In this document: positions 1 through 8,830 of the stretch, piece by piece
How the letters are laid out: each line of letters begins with the position of its first letter
How positions within the stretch are numbered: position 1 is the stretch's first letter
Assembly (NCBI RefSeq): GCF_002906155.1
Contig: NZ_MUJK01000008.1
Location: forward strand, 124,001-188,000
DNA length: 64,000 nt
Reading direction: 5' to 3'
Origin: Pseudomonas laurylsulfativorans
GTDB taxonomy: Bacteria > Pseudomonadota > Gammaproteobacteria > Pseudomonadales > Pseudomonadaceae
Made by a program: the position numbers and the translations under genes
The notes under the pieces: generated by a model
What the model was told of the DNA's origin: nothing
Databases searched by the model: none
What the model saw: the letters and a program-made list of their open reading frames with translations, nothing else

Positions 1-129
1 ATTACCGTCGCCTATTTCCAGGGGCTGTCATGCTCCGAGCTGGCCGAACACCTGGCCGCGCCGCTGGGCTCGGTGAAATCCTGGATTCGCCGGGGCATGG
101 AACGCCTGCGCAGGTGCCTTGAATCATGA
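1..129 (+). CDS. ECF-type sigma-70 factor, C-terminal end (partial)
   Basis: The window opens inside this gene; only the last 42 residues are present. They read as sigma region 4: a helix-turn-helix with SELAEHLAAPLGSVKSW followed by a basic helix RRGMERLRR, which recognises the -35 element. The stop codon overlaps the start of the next gene in an ATGA arrangement (ATG at 126, TGA at 127-129), so the two are translationally coupled. The next gene encodes an RskA-type anti-sigma factor, which supports a SigK-like ECF sigma/anti-sigma pair. The subgroup and the target genes cannot be judged from the fragment. Confidence 0.85.
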   Translation: MTVAYFQGLSCSELAEHLAAPLGSVKSWIRRGMERLRRCLES

Positions 130-800
130 ACTATCGAACCCCGACCCTGCGCCGCGCCCTCGCCGCCGACTATGCCATTGGCCTGATGCCCGCCACCGCG
201 CGCCGGCGTTTCGAACAGCTGTTGCTGGAGGATGCGGCCTTGCGCGCGGAATTGGCACAGTGGCATGAAAGCCTGGCCAGCCTGACCGACGCCCTGCCGG
301 AGCAGCCGGTACCGGATCGCATCTGGCAAGGCATTACCGCGCGAATCGAACCACAAGTGCTGCACGTGCCAGAGAAGCGTCCGTTCTGGAATTGGCTGCG
401 GGTGACGGCGGCGGTGTGCTCGCTGGTGATCGCAGTGACTCTCGGCGTGCTCTACCTCCCCGACGATGCCCGCTACAGCGCCACGCTGGTCAACGCCGAG
501 GCACAAGCGGCATTGCGCGTGCAGGCCCACCAGGATTACCTGCAGGTCGAGCCGCTGGCGTTGGCCGCGATCGAGCCGGACCGCAGCCTGGAACTATGGG
601 CAATCCCCGCGGACGGCAAGCCGATTTCCCTTGGTGTGATCCCGGCGGGCGGCAAAGGCAAAGTTGAGCTGAGCGACGCGCAGAAAGCGCTGATCGGCAA
701 GCCGATTGCGCTGGCGGTCAGTCTTGAACCGAAGGGCGGTTCGCCGACCGGGCAACCGACTGGGCCGGTGCTGTACCAAGGGGCGTTGGCAGCCCTGTAA
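126..800 (+). CDS. Anti-sigma factor, RskA/anti-sigma-K family
   Basis: This 224-residue protein has a cytoplasmic N-terminal part (about 1-85) with the hydrophobic/charged pattern of an anti-sigma domain, one membrane helix at about residues 90-110 (WLRVTAAVCSLVIAVTLGVL), and a periplasmic C-terminal domain of about 110 residues typical of RskA proteins (SLELWAI and LAVSLEPKGG are family-like). It probably holds the upstream ECF sigma factor inactive at the inner membrane until a signal triggers its release. The start codon overlaps the sigma-factor stop by ATGA. I see no zinc-binding HxxxCxxC motif in the N-terminal part, so it is not a ZAS-type anti-sigma factor. The stimulus is unknown. 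Confidence 0.85.
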   Translation: MNYRTPTLRRALAADYAIGLMPATARRRFEQLLLEDAALRAELAQWHESLASLTDALPEQPVPDRIWQGITARIEPQVLHVPEKRPFWNWLRVTAAVCSLVIAVTLGVLYLPDDARYSATLVNAEAQAALRVQAHQDYLQVEPLALAAIEPDRSLELWAIPADGKPISLGVIPAGGKGKVELSDAQKALIGKPIALAVSLEPKGGSPTGQPTGPVLYQGALAAL

Positions 801-808
801 TTGCCTTT

Positions 809-940
809 GTGGCGAGGGGGCTTGCCCCCGCTGGACCGCGAAGCGGTCCCAAATCCTGAAAAAGGGAACTGTCAGACACACCGCATTTGCTGGTTTCACG
901 ACTGCTTCGCAGCCGAACGGGGGCAAGCCCCCTCGCCACA
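809..940. repeat. REP doublet (REPIN), GTGGCGAGGGGGCTTGCCCCC family
   Basis: Two inverted copies of GTGGCGAGGGGGCTTGCCCCC face each other. Inner arms built on GCGAAGCGGTC and GACTGCTTCGC would let the whole element fold into a long hairpin. It lies between the convergent anti-sigma and fdhA genes. The same family recurs at 10258, 23029, 34689, 38699, 45399 and 50053. Confidence 0.9.
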
Positions 941-957
941 AGGTATTGTTTACAGCT

Positions 958-990
958 CAAAAAAAACGGCGACCCGAAGGTCGCCGTTTC
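958..990 (-). terminator. Rho-independent terminator of fdhA
   Basis: A perfect 9-bp stem (ACGGCGACC/GGTCGCCGT, 966-974 with 979-987) has a 4-base loop. On the minus strand it is followed by a run of Ts (As at 958-966 on the plus strand). It lies just after the fdhA stop and should end the glyA-sox-purU-fdhA transcript. Confidence 0.85.
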
Positions 991-1005
991 ATTTGGCCTG
1001 AAGGC

Positions 1006-2205
1006 TTACGCCGCGCTGAACATCTTGTGCGGATCGATCACAAACTTCTTCGGCACGCCGGCATCGAACTCGCCATAACCCTGCGGCGCCTGATCCAGGC
1101 TGATCACCTGAACACCCACCACTTCGGCGATGTTGATGCGGTCCCACATGATCGCTTGCATGAGCGCGCGGTTGTACTTCATTACCGGGGTCTGACCGGT
1201 GTGGAAGCTGTGGGATTTGGCCCAGCCCAGACCGAAGCGAATGCTCAGGCTGCCCATTTTCGCGGCAGCGTCGACAGCACCCGGGTCTTCGGTCACGTAG
1301 AGGCCGGGGATGCCGATCTTGCCTGCCACACGCACCACGCCCATCAGCGAGTTGAGCACGGTGGCCGGGGCTTCGTGTTTCACGCCGTCGTGGCCATGGC
1401 CACGGGCTTCAAAGCCGACGGCGTCGATAGCGCAATCCACTTCCGGTTCGCCCAGCAGCGCGGCGATCTGTTCGTGCAGCGGCGTGTCCAGCGACAGGTC
1501 GGCGATCTCGAAGCCCTGGGCCTTGGCGTGAGCCAGGCGAACGGTGTTGACGTCACCGACAATCACCACTGCCGCGCCGAGCAGGCGAGCGGATGCGGCC
1601 GCCGCCAGACCGACCGGACCGGCACCGGCGATGTACACCGTGCTGCCAGGACCAACGCCGGCGGTCACGGCACCGTGATAGCCGGTCGGCAGGATGTCGG
1701 AGAGGCAAGTCAGGTCACGGATTTTTTCCATGGCCCGGTCGCGATCCGGCAGTTTCAGCAGGTTGAAGTCGGCGTACGGCACCATGGCGTATTCGGCCTG
1801 GCCACCGGTCCAGTCGCCCATGTCGACATAACCATAGGCACCGCCCGGACGCGCCGGGTTGACGCTCAGGCACACGCCGGTATGCATCTCTTTGCAGGAA
1901 CGGCAGCGCCCGCAAGCGACGTTGAACGGTACGGATACCAGGTCGCCGATTTGCAGGTTCTCGACGTCGCTGCCCTTCTCGATCACTTCGCCGGTGATTT
2001 CGTGGCCCAGTACCAGGCCGGTTTGAGCGGTGGTACGACCGCGCACCATGTGCTGGTCGGAACCACAGATGTTGGTGGAAACCACACGCAGGATGACGGC
2101 GTGGTTAATCTTCCTGCCACGCGGGTCCTGCATTTTCGGATAGTCAATCTTCTGCACTTCGACCTTGCCAGCGCCGAGATACACCACACCACGATTGCCA
2201 GACAT
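1006..2205 (-). CDS. fdhA: Glutathione-independent formaldehyde dehydrogenase
   Basis: This 399-residue zinc-dependent MDR/ADH-family enzyme matches the length of the P. putida formaldehyde dismutase/dehydrogenase family. It oxidises formaldehyde to formate with NAD and without glutathione. Visible motifs are the catalytic zinc ligands Cys47 (NICGSD) and His68-Glu69 (GHEITGE), the structural zinc cluster Cys98-Cys101-Cys104-Cys112 (CGRCRSCKEMHTGVC), and a Rossmann nucleotide site GAGPVGLAAA. It is the last gene of the minus-strand glyA-soxBDAG-purU-fdhA run, where it would detoxify formaldehyde released by demethylation of glycine betaine, dimethylglycine and sarcosine. A REP pair (2309-2401) separates it from purU, so it may also have its own promoter. 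A clear terminator follows. Confidence 0.95.
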   Translation of the reverse strand: MSGNRGVVYLGAGKVEVQKIDYPKMQDPRGRKINHAVILRVVSTNICGSDQHMVRGRTTAQTGLVLGHEITGEVIEKGSDVENLQIGDLVSVPFNVACGRCRSCKEMHTGVCLSVNPARPGGAYGYVDMGDWTGGQAEYAMVPYADFNLLKLPDRDRAMEKIRDLTCLSDILPTGYHGAVTAGVGPGSTVYIAGAGPVGLAAAASARLLGAAVVIVGDVNTVRLAHAKAQGFEIADLSLDTPLHEQIAALLGEPEVDCAIDAVGFEARGHGHDGVKHEAPATVLNSLMGVVRVAGKIGIPGLYVTEDPGAVDAAAKMGSLSIRFGLGWAKSHSFHTGQTPVMKYNRALMQAIMWDRINIAEVVGVQVISLDQAPQGYGEFDAGVPKKFVIDPHKMFSAA

Positions 2206-2308
2206 GCTTTCACCTCGCTGTTGTTTTTATGAAACCGCGTTGCCCAGGCAGGCAGCGCGTTAAGTGCTCGGGTATAGATGCTGTTTCTTTTGTTGCCTGT
2301 TAGGGCCT

Positions 2309-2401
2309 CATCGCTGGCAAGCCAGCTCCTACAGTGATTCGGGGCGAACACAAGATTTGTGAACGACACAAAATCTTGTAGGAGCTGGCTTGCCAGCGAT
2401 G
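2309..2401. repeat. REP doublet, GTAGGAGCTGGCTTGCCAGCGA family
   Basis: Inverted pair: CATCGCTGGCAAGCCAGCTC near 2309 and the mirrored TGTAGGAGCTGGCTTGCCAG near 2378. It lies between purU and fdhA, which are on the same strand, and ends about 6 bp from the purU stop. Other copies of this family are at 4090 (variant), 12331, 35809, 37595, 40375 and 63291. Confidence 0.9.
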
Positions 2402-2406
2402 GCGAT

Positions 2407-3264
2407 CTAGAGAACGACCGTGCGATTGGCGTTCAAAAACACTCTTCGTTCAATGTGATACCCAACGGCACGGGCCAAAGTCAGCCCTTCGATATCCCGC
2501 CCCTTGGCGATCAGATCTTCCGGGTAATGACTGTGATCCACCGCCTCGACGCCCTGGGCAATGATCGGACCTTCGTCGAGATCGTTATTGATGTAATGCG
2601 CCGTGGCGCCCACCAGTTTCACGCCCTTGTTGTAGGCCTGGTGATACGGCTTGGCGCCCTTGAACCCGGGCAGCAGGGAGTGATGGATATTGATCGCCTT
2701 GCCATCGAGCTTGCGGCACAGCTCCGGCGACAGCACTTGCATGTAGCGCGCAAGGATCACCAGTTCGGCACCGGACTCTTCGATCACCTGCCACACCTGA
2801 CGCTCTTGCGACGGCTTGTCGTTCGGGTCCAGCGGGAAGTGGTAGTACGGAATCTGGTGCCAGTCGGCCAGTGGCTTGAGGTCCGGGTGGTTGGAGACCA
2901 CGGCAGCCACGTCCATCGACAACTGGCCGATGCGCTGGCGATAGAGCAAGTCGTTGAGGCAGTGATCGGCCTTGGAGACCATGATCACCACTTTCGGCCG
3001 ATAGTTCGGCGCGGTCAGTTCGAAGATCATGCCAAACGCTTCGCCACGCTCGGCCAGGCCCGCGCGGAACGACTGTTCGTCGAAGCCATCGGGTTGGCGG
3101 AATTCCACGCGAATGAAGAAACGGCCGGAGAGCCGGTCATCGAAGGAATGGTGCTCGGTGACGTAGCAGCCCTGCTCGAACAGAAAGCGGGTCACCGCGT
3201 CCACGGTGCCGAGCACGCTGGGGCAGTCGGCGGTCAGAATCCATGTGTCTGGGGCGCGGCTCAT
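2407..3264 (-). CDS. purU: Formyltetrahydrofolate deformylase
   Basis: This 285-residue protein is the usual PurU length. An N-terminal ACT domain (about 1-85, starting with WILTADCPSVLGTVDAV) is followed by a formyltransferase-fold catalytic domain (about 90-285). The catalytic Asn and His are in INIHHSLLPGF and the Asp in NNDLDEGPII. It hydrolyses 10-formyl-THF to formate and THF. Here it would recycle the one-carbon units that sarcosine oxidase loads onto THF, so its place in the sox operon suggests it is the paralogue dedicated to betaine catabolism. REP elements lie on both sides (3301-3402 upstream, 2309-2401 downstream). Confidence 0.93.
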   Translation of the reverse strand: MSRAPDTWILTADCPSVLGTVDAVTRFLFEQGCYVTEHHSFDDRLSGRFFIRVEFRQPDGFDEQSFRAGLAERGEAFGMIFELTAPNYRPKVVIMVSKADHCLNDLLYRQRIGQLSMDVAAVVSNHPDLKPLADWHQIPYYHFPLDPNDKPSQERQVWQVIEESGAELVILARYMQVLSPELCRKLDGKAINIHHSLLPGFKGAKPYHQAYNKGVKLVGATAHYINNDLDEGPIIAQGVEAVDHSHYPEDLIAKGRDIEGLTLARAVGYHIERRVFLNANRTVVL

Positions 3265-3300
3265 GGTGCGGTGACTCCTGTGAAATCGGTGGATGCCTAC

Positions 3301-3402
3301 TGTAGGAGCGAGCCCTGCTCGCGATGGAGGCCAACGATGACGCGTACTTCCTGATTCAACGCGTTGCCTTGAAGTCCATCGCGAGCAGGCTCGCTCCTAC
3401 AG
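3301..3402. repeat. REP doublet, TGTAGGAGCGAGCNTGCTCGCGA family
   Basis: An inverted pair of the third REP family (TGTAGGAGCGAG...CTCGCGATGGA and its mirror) lies between soxG and purU. Other copies are at 13314, 16134, 18896, 51963, 54993, 58033 and 61732. Confidence 0.9.
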
Positions 3403-3414
3403 TGGCGGTGGTGA

Positions 3415-4047
3415 TCAGGCCTGAACGCTGAGCCCGTATTCAGCCGACGCATCCTGCAACCACAGCCACCAGTAATCCGAGAAGCTGCGACGAATCAGCA
3501 GTTCCCAGGTGTCTTCGGCGGTGTGACGGATCATCAGTTGCGACTTGGCGAACACCGTGCCGACGGCTTTGCCCACCGGGAAGTTGTTCGGGTGCACGTC
3601 GTAGCTGGTGGACTTCATCAGTACCTGGCGCACGTTCGGGCCGCTCAGCTCGAGGACTTGCTGACCACCGCTGACGTTGACGATTGCAATGTGCAGATCG
3701 CCCAGCGCTTCGCGTAGTTTTTGCTCGGCGGCCAGTTCTTCACCGGTCGGCACGATCAGCAACCACTCATCCGGCCCCATCCATTGCAGGCTGGTTTCGC
3801 CTTTGACGATGACGGTCAGTGCACCCGGCAATTCGATGCCCAGGGCTTTGTGTACGCCTGCGGCAAACGCGGCATCGTGGCCATCGCCACGGATGGTCAG
3901 GTGGCCGAGAAGTTTTTTCTCACGCACGGTCACGCCGGCGTTCTTGCGGCCCTTACCCACCAGGCTGGCGAGGTCGGCGTGATGCAGCGACGACTCGGCC
4001 TTGGCCCCGGAGGTTGGGCGTTGTTGGTAAACATTGGCTGCGGTCAT
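3415..4047 (-). CDS. soxG: Sarcosine oxidase, gamma subunit
   Basis: This 210-residue protein is the usual SoxG length. The start at 4047 (MTAANVYQQRPTS) is chosen because AGGAAAGG lies just upstream; a longer in-frame reading to 4197 would run through the REP element. SoxG is the small GcvT-like subunit of the heterotetrameric sarcosine oxidase (SoxBDAG), which converts sarcosine, THF and O2 to glycine, 5,10-methylene-THF and H2O2. It has the aminomethyltransferase-like segment GPDEWLLIVP and FAKSQLMIRHTAEDTWELLI. It is separated from soxA by about 150 bp that hold a REP pair (4090-4178), whereas the other sox genes are nearly contiguous. Confidence 0.93.
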   Translation of the reverse strand: MTAANVYQQRPTSGAKAESSLHHADLASLVGKGRKNAGVTVREKKLLGHLTIRGDGHDAAFAAGVHKALGIELPGALTVIVKGETSLQWMGPDEWLLIVPTGEELAAEQKLREALGDLHIAIVNVSGGQQVLELSGPNVRQVLMKSTSYDVHPNNFPVGKAVGTVFAKSQLMIRHTAEDTWELLIRRSFSDYWWLWLQDASAEYGLSVQA

Positions 4048-4089
4048 AAAGCACCTTTCCTGAATTCTGTTGATGGTGCGGTTGCCTCC

Positions 4090-4178
4090 TGTGGGAGCCG
4101 GCTTGCTGGCGATCCAAACGACGCGGTGTATCAGATGCACCGCGTTATCGTTCATCGCCAGCAAGCCGGCTCCTACAG
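4090..4178. repeat. REP doublet between soxA and soxG
   Basis: An inverted pair, TGTGGGAGCCGGCTTGCTGG and the mirrored CCAGCAAGCCGGCTCCTACA, lies inside the sox operon, between two genes whose products form one enzyme. It could attenuate transcription or stabilise the upstream mRNA. It is a variant of the AGCTGGCTTGCCAGC family. Confidence 0.88.
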
Positions 4179-4197
4179 TCATCACCACATCCGGCAA

Positions 4198-7100
4198 TCA
4201 CACGTTCTGGCGTTCGCCTTTCGGATCGAAGAACACCGAAGAAACGATTTCCGCCTCGATCACGCTGCCGTCGGCCAGCGGTGCGAACACGCGCTCGCCC
4301 ATCCGCTGCAACCCGCCCTTGACCACGCCCATGGCGAACGAATAGCCCAGGGAGTTGTGCAGGTAACTGGAAGTCACGTGACCCACCATGGTCATCGGGA
4401 TGGCTTGCTTGGTGTTGAACACCAGTTGCGCACCTTCCGGCAGCCATTTGTTCGGATCGATCGGCTTCAGGCCAACCAGCTGTTTGCGCTGATCACGCAC
4501 GCAGTCTTCACGGTTCATGCCACGCCAGCCGATCCACGAGAACGGTTTGGTGCGACCGACACACCAGCCCATGTTCAGGTCGTCCGGGGTCATCGAGCTG
4601 TCAGTGTCCTGACCGACGATGATGAAGCCCTTCTCGGCCCGCAGCACGTGCATGGTTTCAGTGCCGTACGGGGTCAGGTTGTACTTCTTGCCAGCATCAA
4701 CAATTTTTTCCAGCACGCCCATCGCATAGTCGGCTTGCACGTTGACTTCGTACGAGAGCTCACCGGTAAACGAAATCCGGAATACCCGCGCCGGCACACC
4801 ACCGACCAGACCTTCTTTCCAGGTCATGAACGGGAAGGCTTCGTTGCTCAGGTCGATGTCGGTGACTTCGCTGAGCAGCTTGCGGCTGTTCGGCCCGGAC
4901 AGGGTCATGGTTGCCCAGTGGTCGGTAACGGAGGTGAAGTACACCTTCATGTCCGGCCATTCAGTCTGGTGGTACAGCTCCAGCCACTGCAGGACGCGAG
5001 CCGCGCCGCCAGTGGTGGTGGTCATGACGAAATGGTTGTCGGCCAGGCAAGCCGTCACACCGTCGTCGAAGACCATACCGTCTTCTTTGCACATCAGGCC
5101 GTAACGCGCCTTGCCCACATCGAGCTTGGTCCAGGCGTTGGTGTAGACGCGGTTGAGGAACTCACGCGTATCCGGGCCCTGGATGTCGATCTTGCCCAGG
5201 GTCGAAGCATCCAGCAGGCCGACGCTGTCGCGCACGGCTTTGCATTCGCGCTTCACCGCGGCATGCAGGTCTTCACCGGATTTCGGGAAGTACCAAGGAC
5301 GCTTCCACTGGCCGACGTCTTCGAACTCGGCGCCGTTTTTCAGGTGCCATTGATGCAGTGCGGTGTAGCGCACCGGCTCGAAGATGTGCCCACAGTGACG
5401 GCCGGCCACGGCGCCGAAAGTCACCGGCGTGTAGTTCGGACGGAACATGGTGGTGCCCATCTGCGGGATGGTCACGTTCAGCGAGCGGGCAGCGATAGCC
5501 AGGCCGTTGACGTTGCCGAGCTTGCCCTGATCGGTGCCGAAGCCCAGCGCGGTGTAGCGCTTGACGTGCTCGACCGACTCGAAGCCCTCACGGGTTGCCA
5601 GTTCGATGGCGGCGGCGGTGACGTCGTTTTGCAGGTCGACGAATTGCTTCGGCGCCCGTGCGGTGTTCTTTTCATGGGGCACCTGGAACAGCGCCAGGGT
5701 CGGCTCTTCGAGACGGCTCAGGGCTTTCGGCAACAAGCCCTCGACAGTCTGGAACCCGGCTTCAGCGGCGGCGCGAGCGCCTCCTTCAAAACCGTCGGCC
5801 AGGGAATCGCCGAGGCCGTAGACGCCGTTGATGCCACCGACGCACACGCGTTTCTGCGGTGCTTCGCCCGGTACGAAACCGAGGATGTCTTCGCGCCAGA
5901 TCGGCTTGCCACCCAGGTGCGAAGCCAGGTGAACCACCGGGCTGTAGCCGCCGGAGCTGGCCACCACGTCGCAATCGAGCCATTCGCCAGGGCTGGTCAC
6001 GGTGTGCGCCTTGACATCGATGGCGGCCACGCGGGCAGCGGTCACGTGCTTGCTGCCACGGGCTTCGATCACGGCGCTGCCGGTGAGGATGCGGATACCT
6101 TTGGCGCGGGCTTCTTCCACCAGCGCCCCGCGAGGGTTGCTGCGGGCGTCGGCGATGGCCACCACTTGCAGGCTGGCATCGAGCCAATCCAGGGCAACGC
6201 GGTAGGCGTGGTCGTTGTTGGTCGACAGCACCAGCTTCTTGCCCGGTGCCACGCCGTAACGACGCACGTAGGTCGAGATGGCGCCGGCGAGCATGTTGCC
6301 CGGTACGTCGTTGTTGCCGTAGACCAGTGGACGCTCGTGAGCGCCGGTCGCCAGCACCACGCGCTTGGCGCGAACCCGGTGGATGCGCTGACGCACCTGG
6401 CCAATCGGTGCGCGGTCGCCGAGGTGATCGGTCAGGCGCTCGTGAATGGTCAGGAAGTTATGGTCGTGGTAGCCGTTGACGGTGGCGCGCGGCAGCAGCA
6501 GCACGTCCGGGGTGTTCTTCAGTTCTTCGATGACGCTGTCCACCCACTCCATCGCAGGCTTGCCGTCGAGGCTTTCGCGGGAATCGAGCAGGCTGCCGCC
6601 GAACTCTTCCTGTTCGTCAGCCAGAATGACACGGGCACCGCTGCGCGCAGCCGCCAGTGCAGCGGCCAGGCCAGCAGGGCCGGCACCGACAATCAGCACG
6701 TCGCAGTGCTGGTTCATGTAGTCGTAGGTGTCCGGATCGTTCTCGGTCGGCGAGCGGCCCAGGCCGGCAGCCTTGCGGATGTACTTCTCGTAAGTCATCC
6801 AGAACGATTGCGGGTACATGAAGGTTTTGTAGTAGAAGCCCGGCGGCATCAGCTTGCCGCCGACCTTGCCGAGAATCCCCATCATGTCGTTGTTCACGCT
6901 CGGCCAGCCGTTGGTGCTGGTGGCGACCAGGCCTTGGTACAGCGCCTGTTGCGTGGCGCGCACGTTCGGGATCTGCGTGGCTTCGGTGGCGCCGATCTGC
7001 AGCACCGCGTTCGGCTCTTCGGCACCGGCGGCGAAGATGCCGCGCGGACGGGAATACTTGAAGCTGCGACCGATGATGTCGACACCGTTGGCCAGCAGTG

Positions 7101-7215
7101 CAGCGGCCAGGGAATCGCCTTCGAAGCCTTTGTAGTTCTGGCCGTTGAAGGTGAAGCTCAAGACTTTGTTGCGGTCGATCCGTCCGCCGTTGGACAGGCG
7201 ATTGATCTGGCTCAT
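4198..7215 (-). CDS. soxA: Sarcosine oxidase, alpha subunit
   Basis: At 1005 residues this is the full size of SoxA. Domain order: an N-terminal ferredoxin-like domain (about 15-105, SLAAALLANGVDIIGRSFKYS), an NAD/FAD-binding domain beginning DVLIVGAGPAGLAAALAAARSGARV (about 173) with an ATGAHERPLVYGNNDVPG segment, and a C-terminal GcvT-like THF domain (about 600-1005). In the heterotetramer the alpha subunit binds NAD and THF and captures the methyl group as methylene-THF. The start codon overlaps the soxD stop (ATGA), so the two are coupled. This is the central gene of glyA-soxBDAG-purU-fdhA, expected to be GbdR-controlled from the P. aeruginosa model. Confidence 0.96.
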   Translation of the reverse strand: MSQINRLSNGGRIDRNKVLSFTFNGQNYKGFEGDSLAAALLANGVDIIGRSFKYSRPRGIFAAGAEEPNAVLQIGATEATQIPNVRATQQALYQGLVATSTNGWPSVNNDMMGILGKVGGKLMPPGFYYKTFMYPQSFWMTYEKYIRKAAGLGRSPTENDPDTYDYMNQHCDVLIVGAGPAGLAAALAAARSGARVILADEQEEFGGSLLDSRESLDGKPAMEWVDSVIEELKNTPDVLLLPRATVNGYHDHNFLTIHERLTDHLGDRAPIGQVRQRIHRVRAKRVVLATGAHERPLVYGNNDVPGNMLAGAISTYVRRYGVAPGKKLVLSTNNDHAYRVALDWLDASLQVVAIADARSNPRGALVEEARAKGIRILTGSAVIEARGSKHVTAARVAAIDVKAHTVTSPGEWLDCDVVASSGGYSPVVHLASHLGGKPIWREDILGFVPGEAPQKRVCVGGINGVYGLGDSLADGFEGGARAAAEAGFQTVEGLLPKALSRLEEPTLALFQVPHEKNTARAPKQFVDLQNDVTAAAIELATREGFESVEHVKRYTALGFGTDQGKLGNVNGLAIAARSLNVTIPQMGTTMFRPNYTPVTFGAVAGRHCGHIFEPVRYTALHQWHLKNGAEFEDVGQWKRPWYFPKSGEDLHAAVKRECKAVRDSVGLLDASTLGKIDIQGPDTREFLNRVYTNAWTKLDVGKARYGLMCKEDGMVFDDGVTACLADNHFVMTTTTGGAARVLQWLELYHQTEWPDMKVYFTSVTDHWATMTLSGPNSRKLLSEVTDIDLSNEAFPFMTWKEGLVGGVPARVFRISFTGELSYEVNVQADYAMGVLEKIVDAGKKYNLTPYGTETMHVLRAEKGFIIVGQDTDSSMTPDDLNMGWCVGRTKPFSWIGWRGMNREDCVRDQRKQLVGLKPIDPNKWLPEGAQLVFNTKQAIPMTMVGHVTSSYLHNSLGYSFAMGVVKGGLQRMGERVFAPLADGSVIEAEIVSSVFFDPKGERQNV

Positions 7216-7541
7216 ACCTTCTCTCCCAGAGCCGTGCTGGCCGCTTTCGGGCTATCGGTCTTGTCGGTGAATTGTGGCTTGGCGCCGATCTTGTAGGTTT
7301 CGAGAATCTCGTAGGTCACGGTGTCGCGGGTGACGTTGAAGTACTGACGGCAACCGGCGACGTGATCCCACAGCTCGTGGTGCAGACCGCGCGGGTTATC
7401 GCGGAAGAACATGTAGTCGCCCCACTCCTCGTCGGTGCAGGTGTTCGGATCCAGTGGACGCGGGATGTGCGCCTGGCCGGATGCATGGAATTCCTCTTCG
7501 GAGCGCAGTTCGCCGCAGTGAGGACAGAAGATATGCAACAT
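7212..7541 (-). CDS. soxD: Sarcosine oxidase, delta subunit
   Basis: This 109-residue zinc-binding subunit of heterotetrameric sarcosine oxidase has Cys6 and Cys9 (FCPHCGELRSEEEF) with a later His/Cys pair (HELWDHVAGCRQYF), as in known SoxD. It is preceded by AGGAG about 10 bases from the start, begins 15 bp after soxB, and overlaps soxA by 4 bp. Its length and the conserved DPNTCTDEEWGDYMFFRDNP segment leave little doubt. Confidence 0.95.
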   Translation of the reverse strand: MLHIFCPHCGELRSEEEFHASGQAHIPRPLDPNTCTDEEWGDYMFFRDNPRGLHHELWDHVAGCRQYFNVTRDTVTYEILETYKIGAKPQFTDKTDSPKAASTALGEKV

Positions 7542-7556
7542 AGGAAATTTCTCCTG

Positions 7557-8813
7557 TTAGTGGGCGACGGCAGCAGCGCCGTGTTCGTCGATCAGCGCAC
7601 CGTTGTGGAAGCGGTCGATGGAGAAAGGTGCCGCCAGCGGGTGCATTTCACCCTTGGCCAGGCTTGCGGCAAACACGTTGCCCGAGCCGGGTGTGGCCTT
7701 GAAGCCGCCGGTGCCCCAACCGCAGTTGAAGAACATGTTCGGGACCGGGGTTTTCGAAATGATCGGGCAGGCATCCGGCGTGGTGTCGACGATGCCGCCC
7801 CACTGACGGTTCATGCGTACACGCGACAGCACCGGGAACATCTCGACGATGGCCTGGATGGTGTGCTCGATCACCGGGTACGAACCACGCTGGCCGTAGC
7901 CGTTGTAGCCGTCGATACCGGCGCCGATCACCAGGTCGCCCTTGTCGGACTGGCTGATGTAGCCGTGTACGGCGTTGGACATGATCACGCTGTCGATAAT
8001 CGGTTTGATCGGCTCGGACACCAGCGCTTGCAGCGGGTGGGATTCGATCGGCAGGCGGAAGCCGGCGAGCTTGGCCATGTGCCCGGAGTTACCGGCGGTC
8101 ACCACGCCGACGCGCTTGGCACCGATGAAGCCCTTGTTGGTTTCAACGCCGATGCACACGCCGTTTTCCTTGCGGAAACCGATCACTTCGGTCTGCTGGA
8201 TCAGATCCACGCCGAGGGCGTCGGCGGCCCGGGCAAAGCCCCAGGCCACGGCATCGTGACGGGCCACGCCGCCGCGACGCTGGACGGTCGCGCCCATCAC
8301 CGGGTAGCGAGTGTTCTTGGAGCAGTCGAGGTACGGAATCTCGTCGGCCACTTGCTTGGCATCGAGCAGTTCGCCATCGACGCCGTTGAGGCGGTTGGCG
8401 CTGACACGACGCTCGGAATCACGGATGTCCTGCAGGGTGTGGCACAGGTTGTAGACGCCGCGCTGGGAGAACATCACGTTGTAGTTCAGGTCCTGGGACA
8501 GGCCTTCCCACAATTTCATCGCGTGTTCGTACAGGTGCGCCGACTCGTCCCACAGGTAGTTGGAACGCACGATGGTGGTGTTGCGCGCGGTGTTACCGCC
8601 GCCCAGCCAGCCTTTCTCGACCACGGCCACGTTGGTGATGCCGTGTTCCTTGGCCAGGTAATAGGCCGTTGCGAGACCATGCCCGCCACCGCCGACGATG
8701 ACCACGTCGTAGACCTTTTTAGGGGTCGGCGTGCGCCACATTTTCTGCCAGTTTTCATGGTGGCTGAGAGAGTGTTTGAAGAGGCCGAAGCCCGAGTAGC
8801 GTTGCATAGTCAT
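7557..8813 (-). CDS. soxB: Sarcosine oxidase, beta subunit
   Basis: This protein has 418 residues, or 416 if the second ATG (8807) is used; GGAG is 3 bases from the first ATG and 9 from the second, so the second is slightly favoured. A DAO-type FAD fold starts at VYDVVIVGGGGHGLATAYYLA. The sequence GGVARHDAVAWG (His186 of the longer form) matches the histidine that carries covalent FMN in the Corynebacterium enzyme. SoxB holds the oxidation site for the N-methyl group of sarcosine. It lies 17 bp after glyA and 15 bp before soxD in a tight operon. Confidence 0.95.
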   Translation of the reverse strand: MTMQRYSGFGLFKHSLSHHENWQKMWRTPTPKKVYDVVIVGGGGHGLATAYYLAKEHGITNVAVVEKGWLGGGNTARNTTIVRSNYLWDESAHLYEHAMKLWEGLSQDLNYNVMFSQRGVYNLCHTLQDIRDSERRVSANRLNGVDGELLDAKQVADEIPYLDCSKNTRYPVMGATVQRRGGVARHDAVAWGFARAADALGVDLIQQTEVIGFRKENGVCIGVETNKGFIGAKRVGVVTAGNSGHMAKLAGFRLPIESHPLQALVSEPIKPIIDSVIMSNAVHGYISQSDKGDLVIGAGIDGYNGYGQRGSYPVIEHTIQAIVEMFPVLSRVRMNRQWGGIVDTTPDACPIISKTPVPNMFFNCGWGTGGFKATPGSGNVFAASLAKGEMHPLAAPFSIDRFHNGALIDEHGAAAVAH

Positions 8814-8830
8814 TTACTCCAAAACCGCAC

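Noticed and set aside
3721..7296. A 1191-codon open frame on the plus strand opposite soxA
   Set aside because: It is antisense to soxA and soxG, has no ribosome site or domain and is rich in His/Val/Gly as expected for a complementary-strand shadow.
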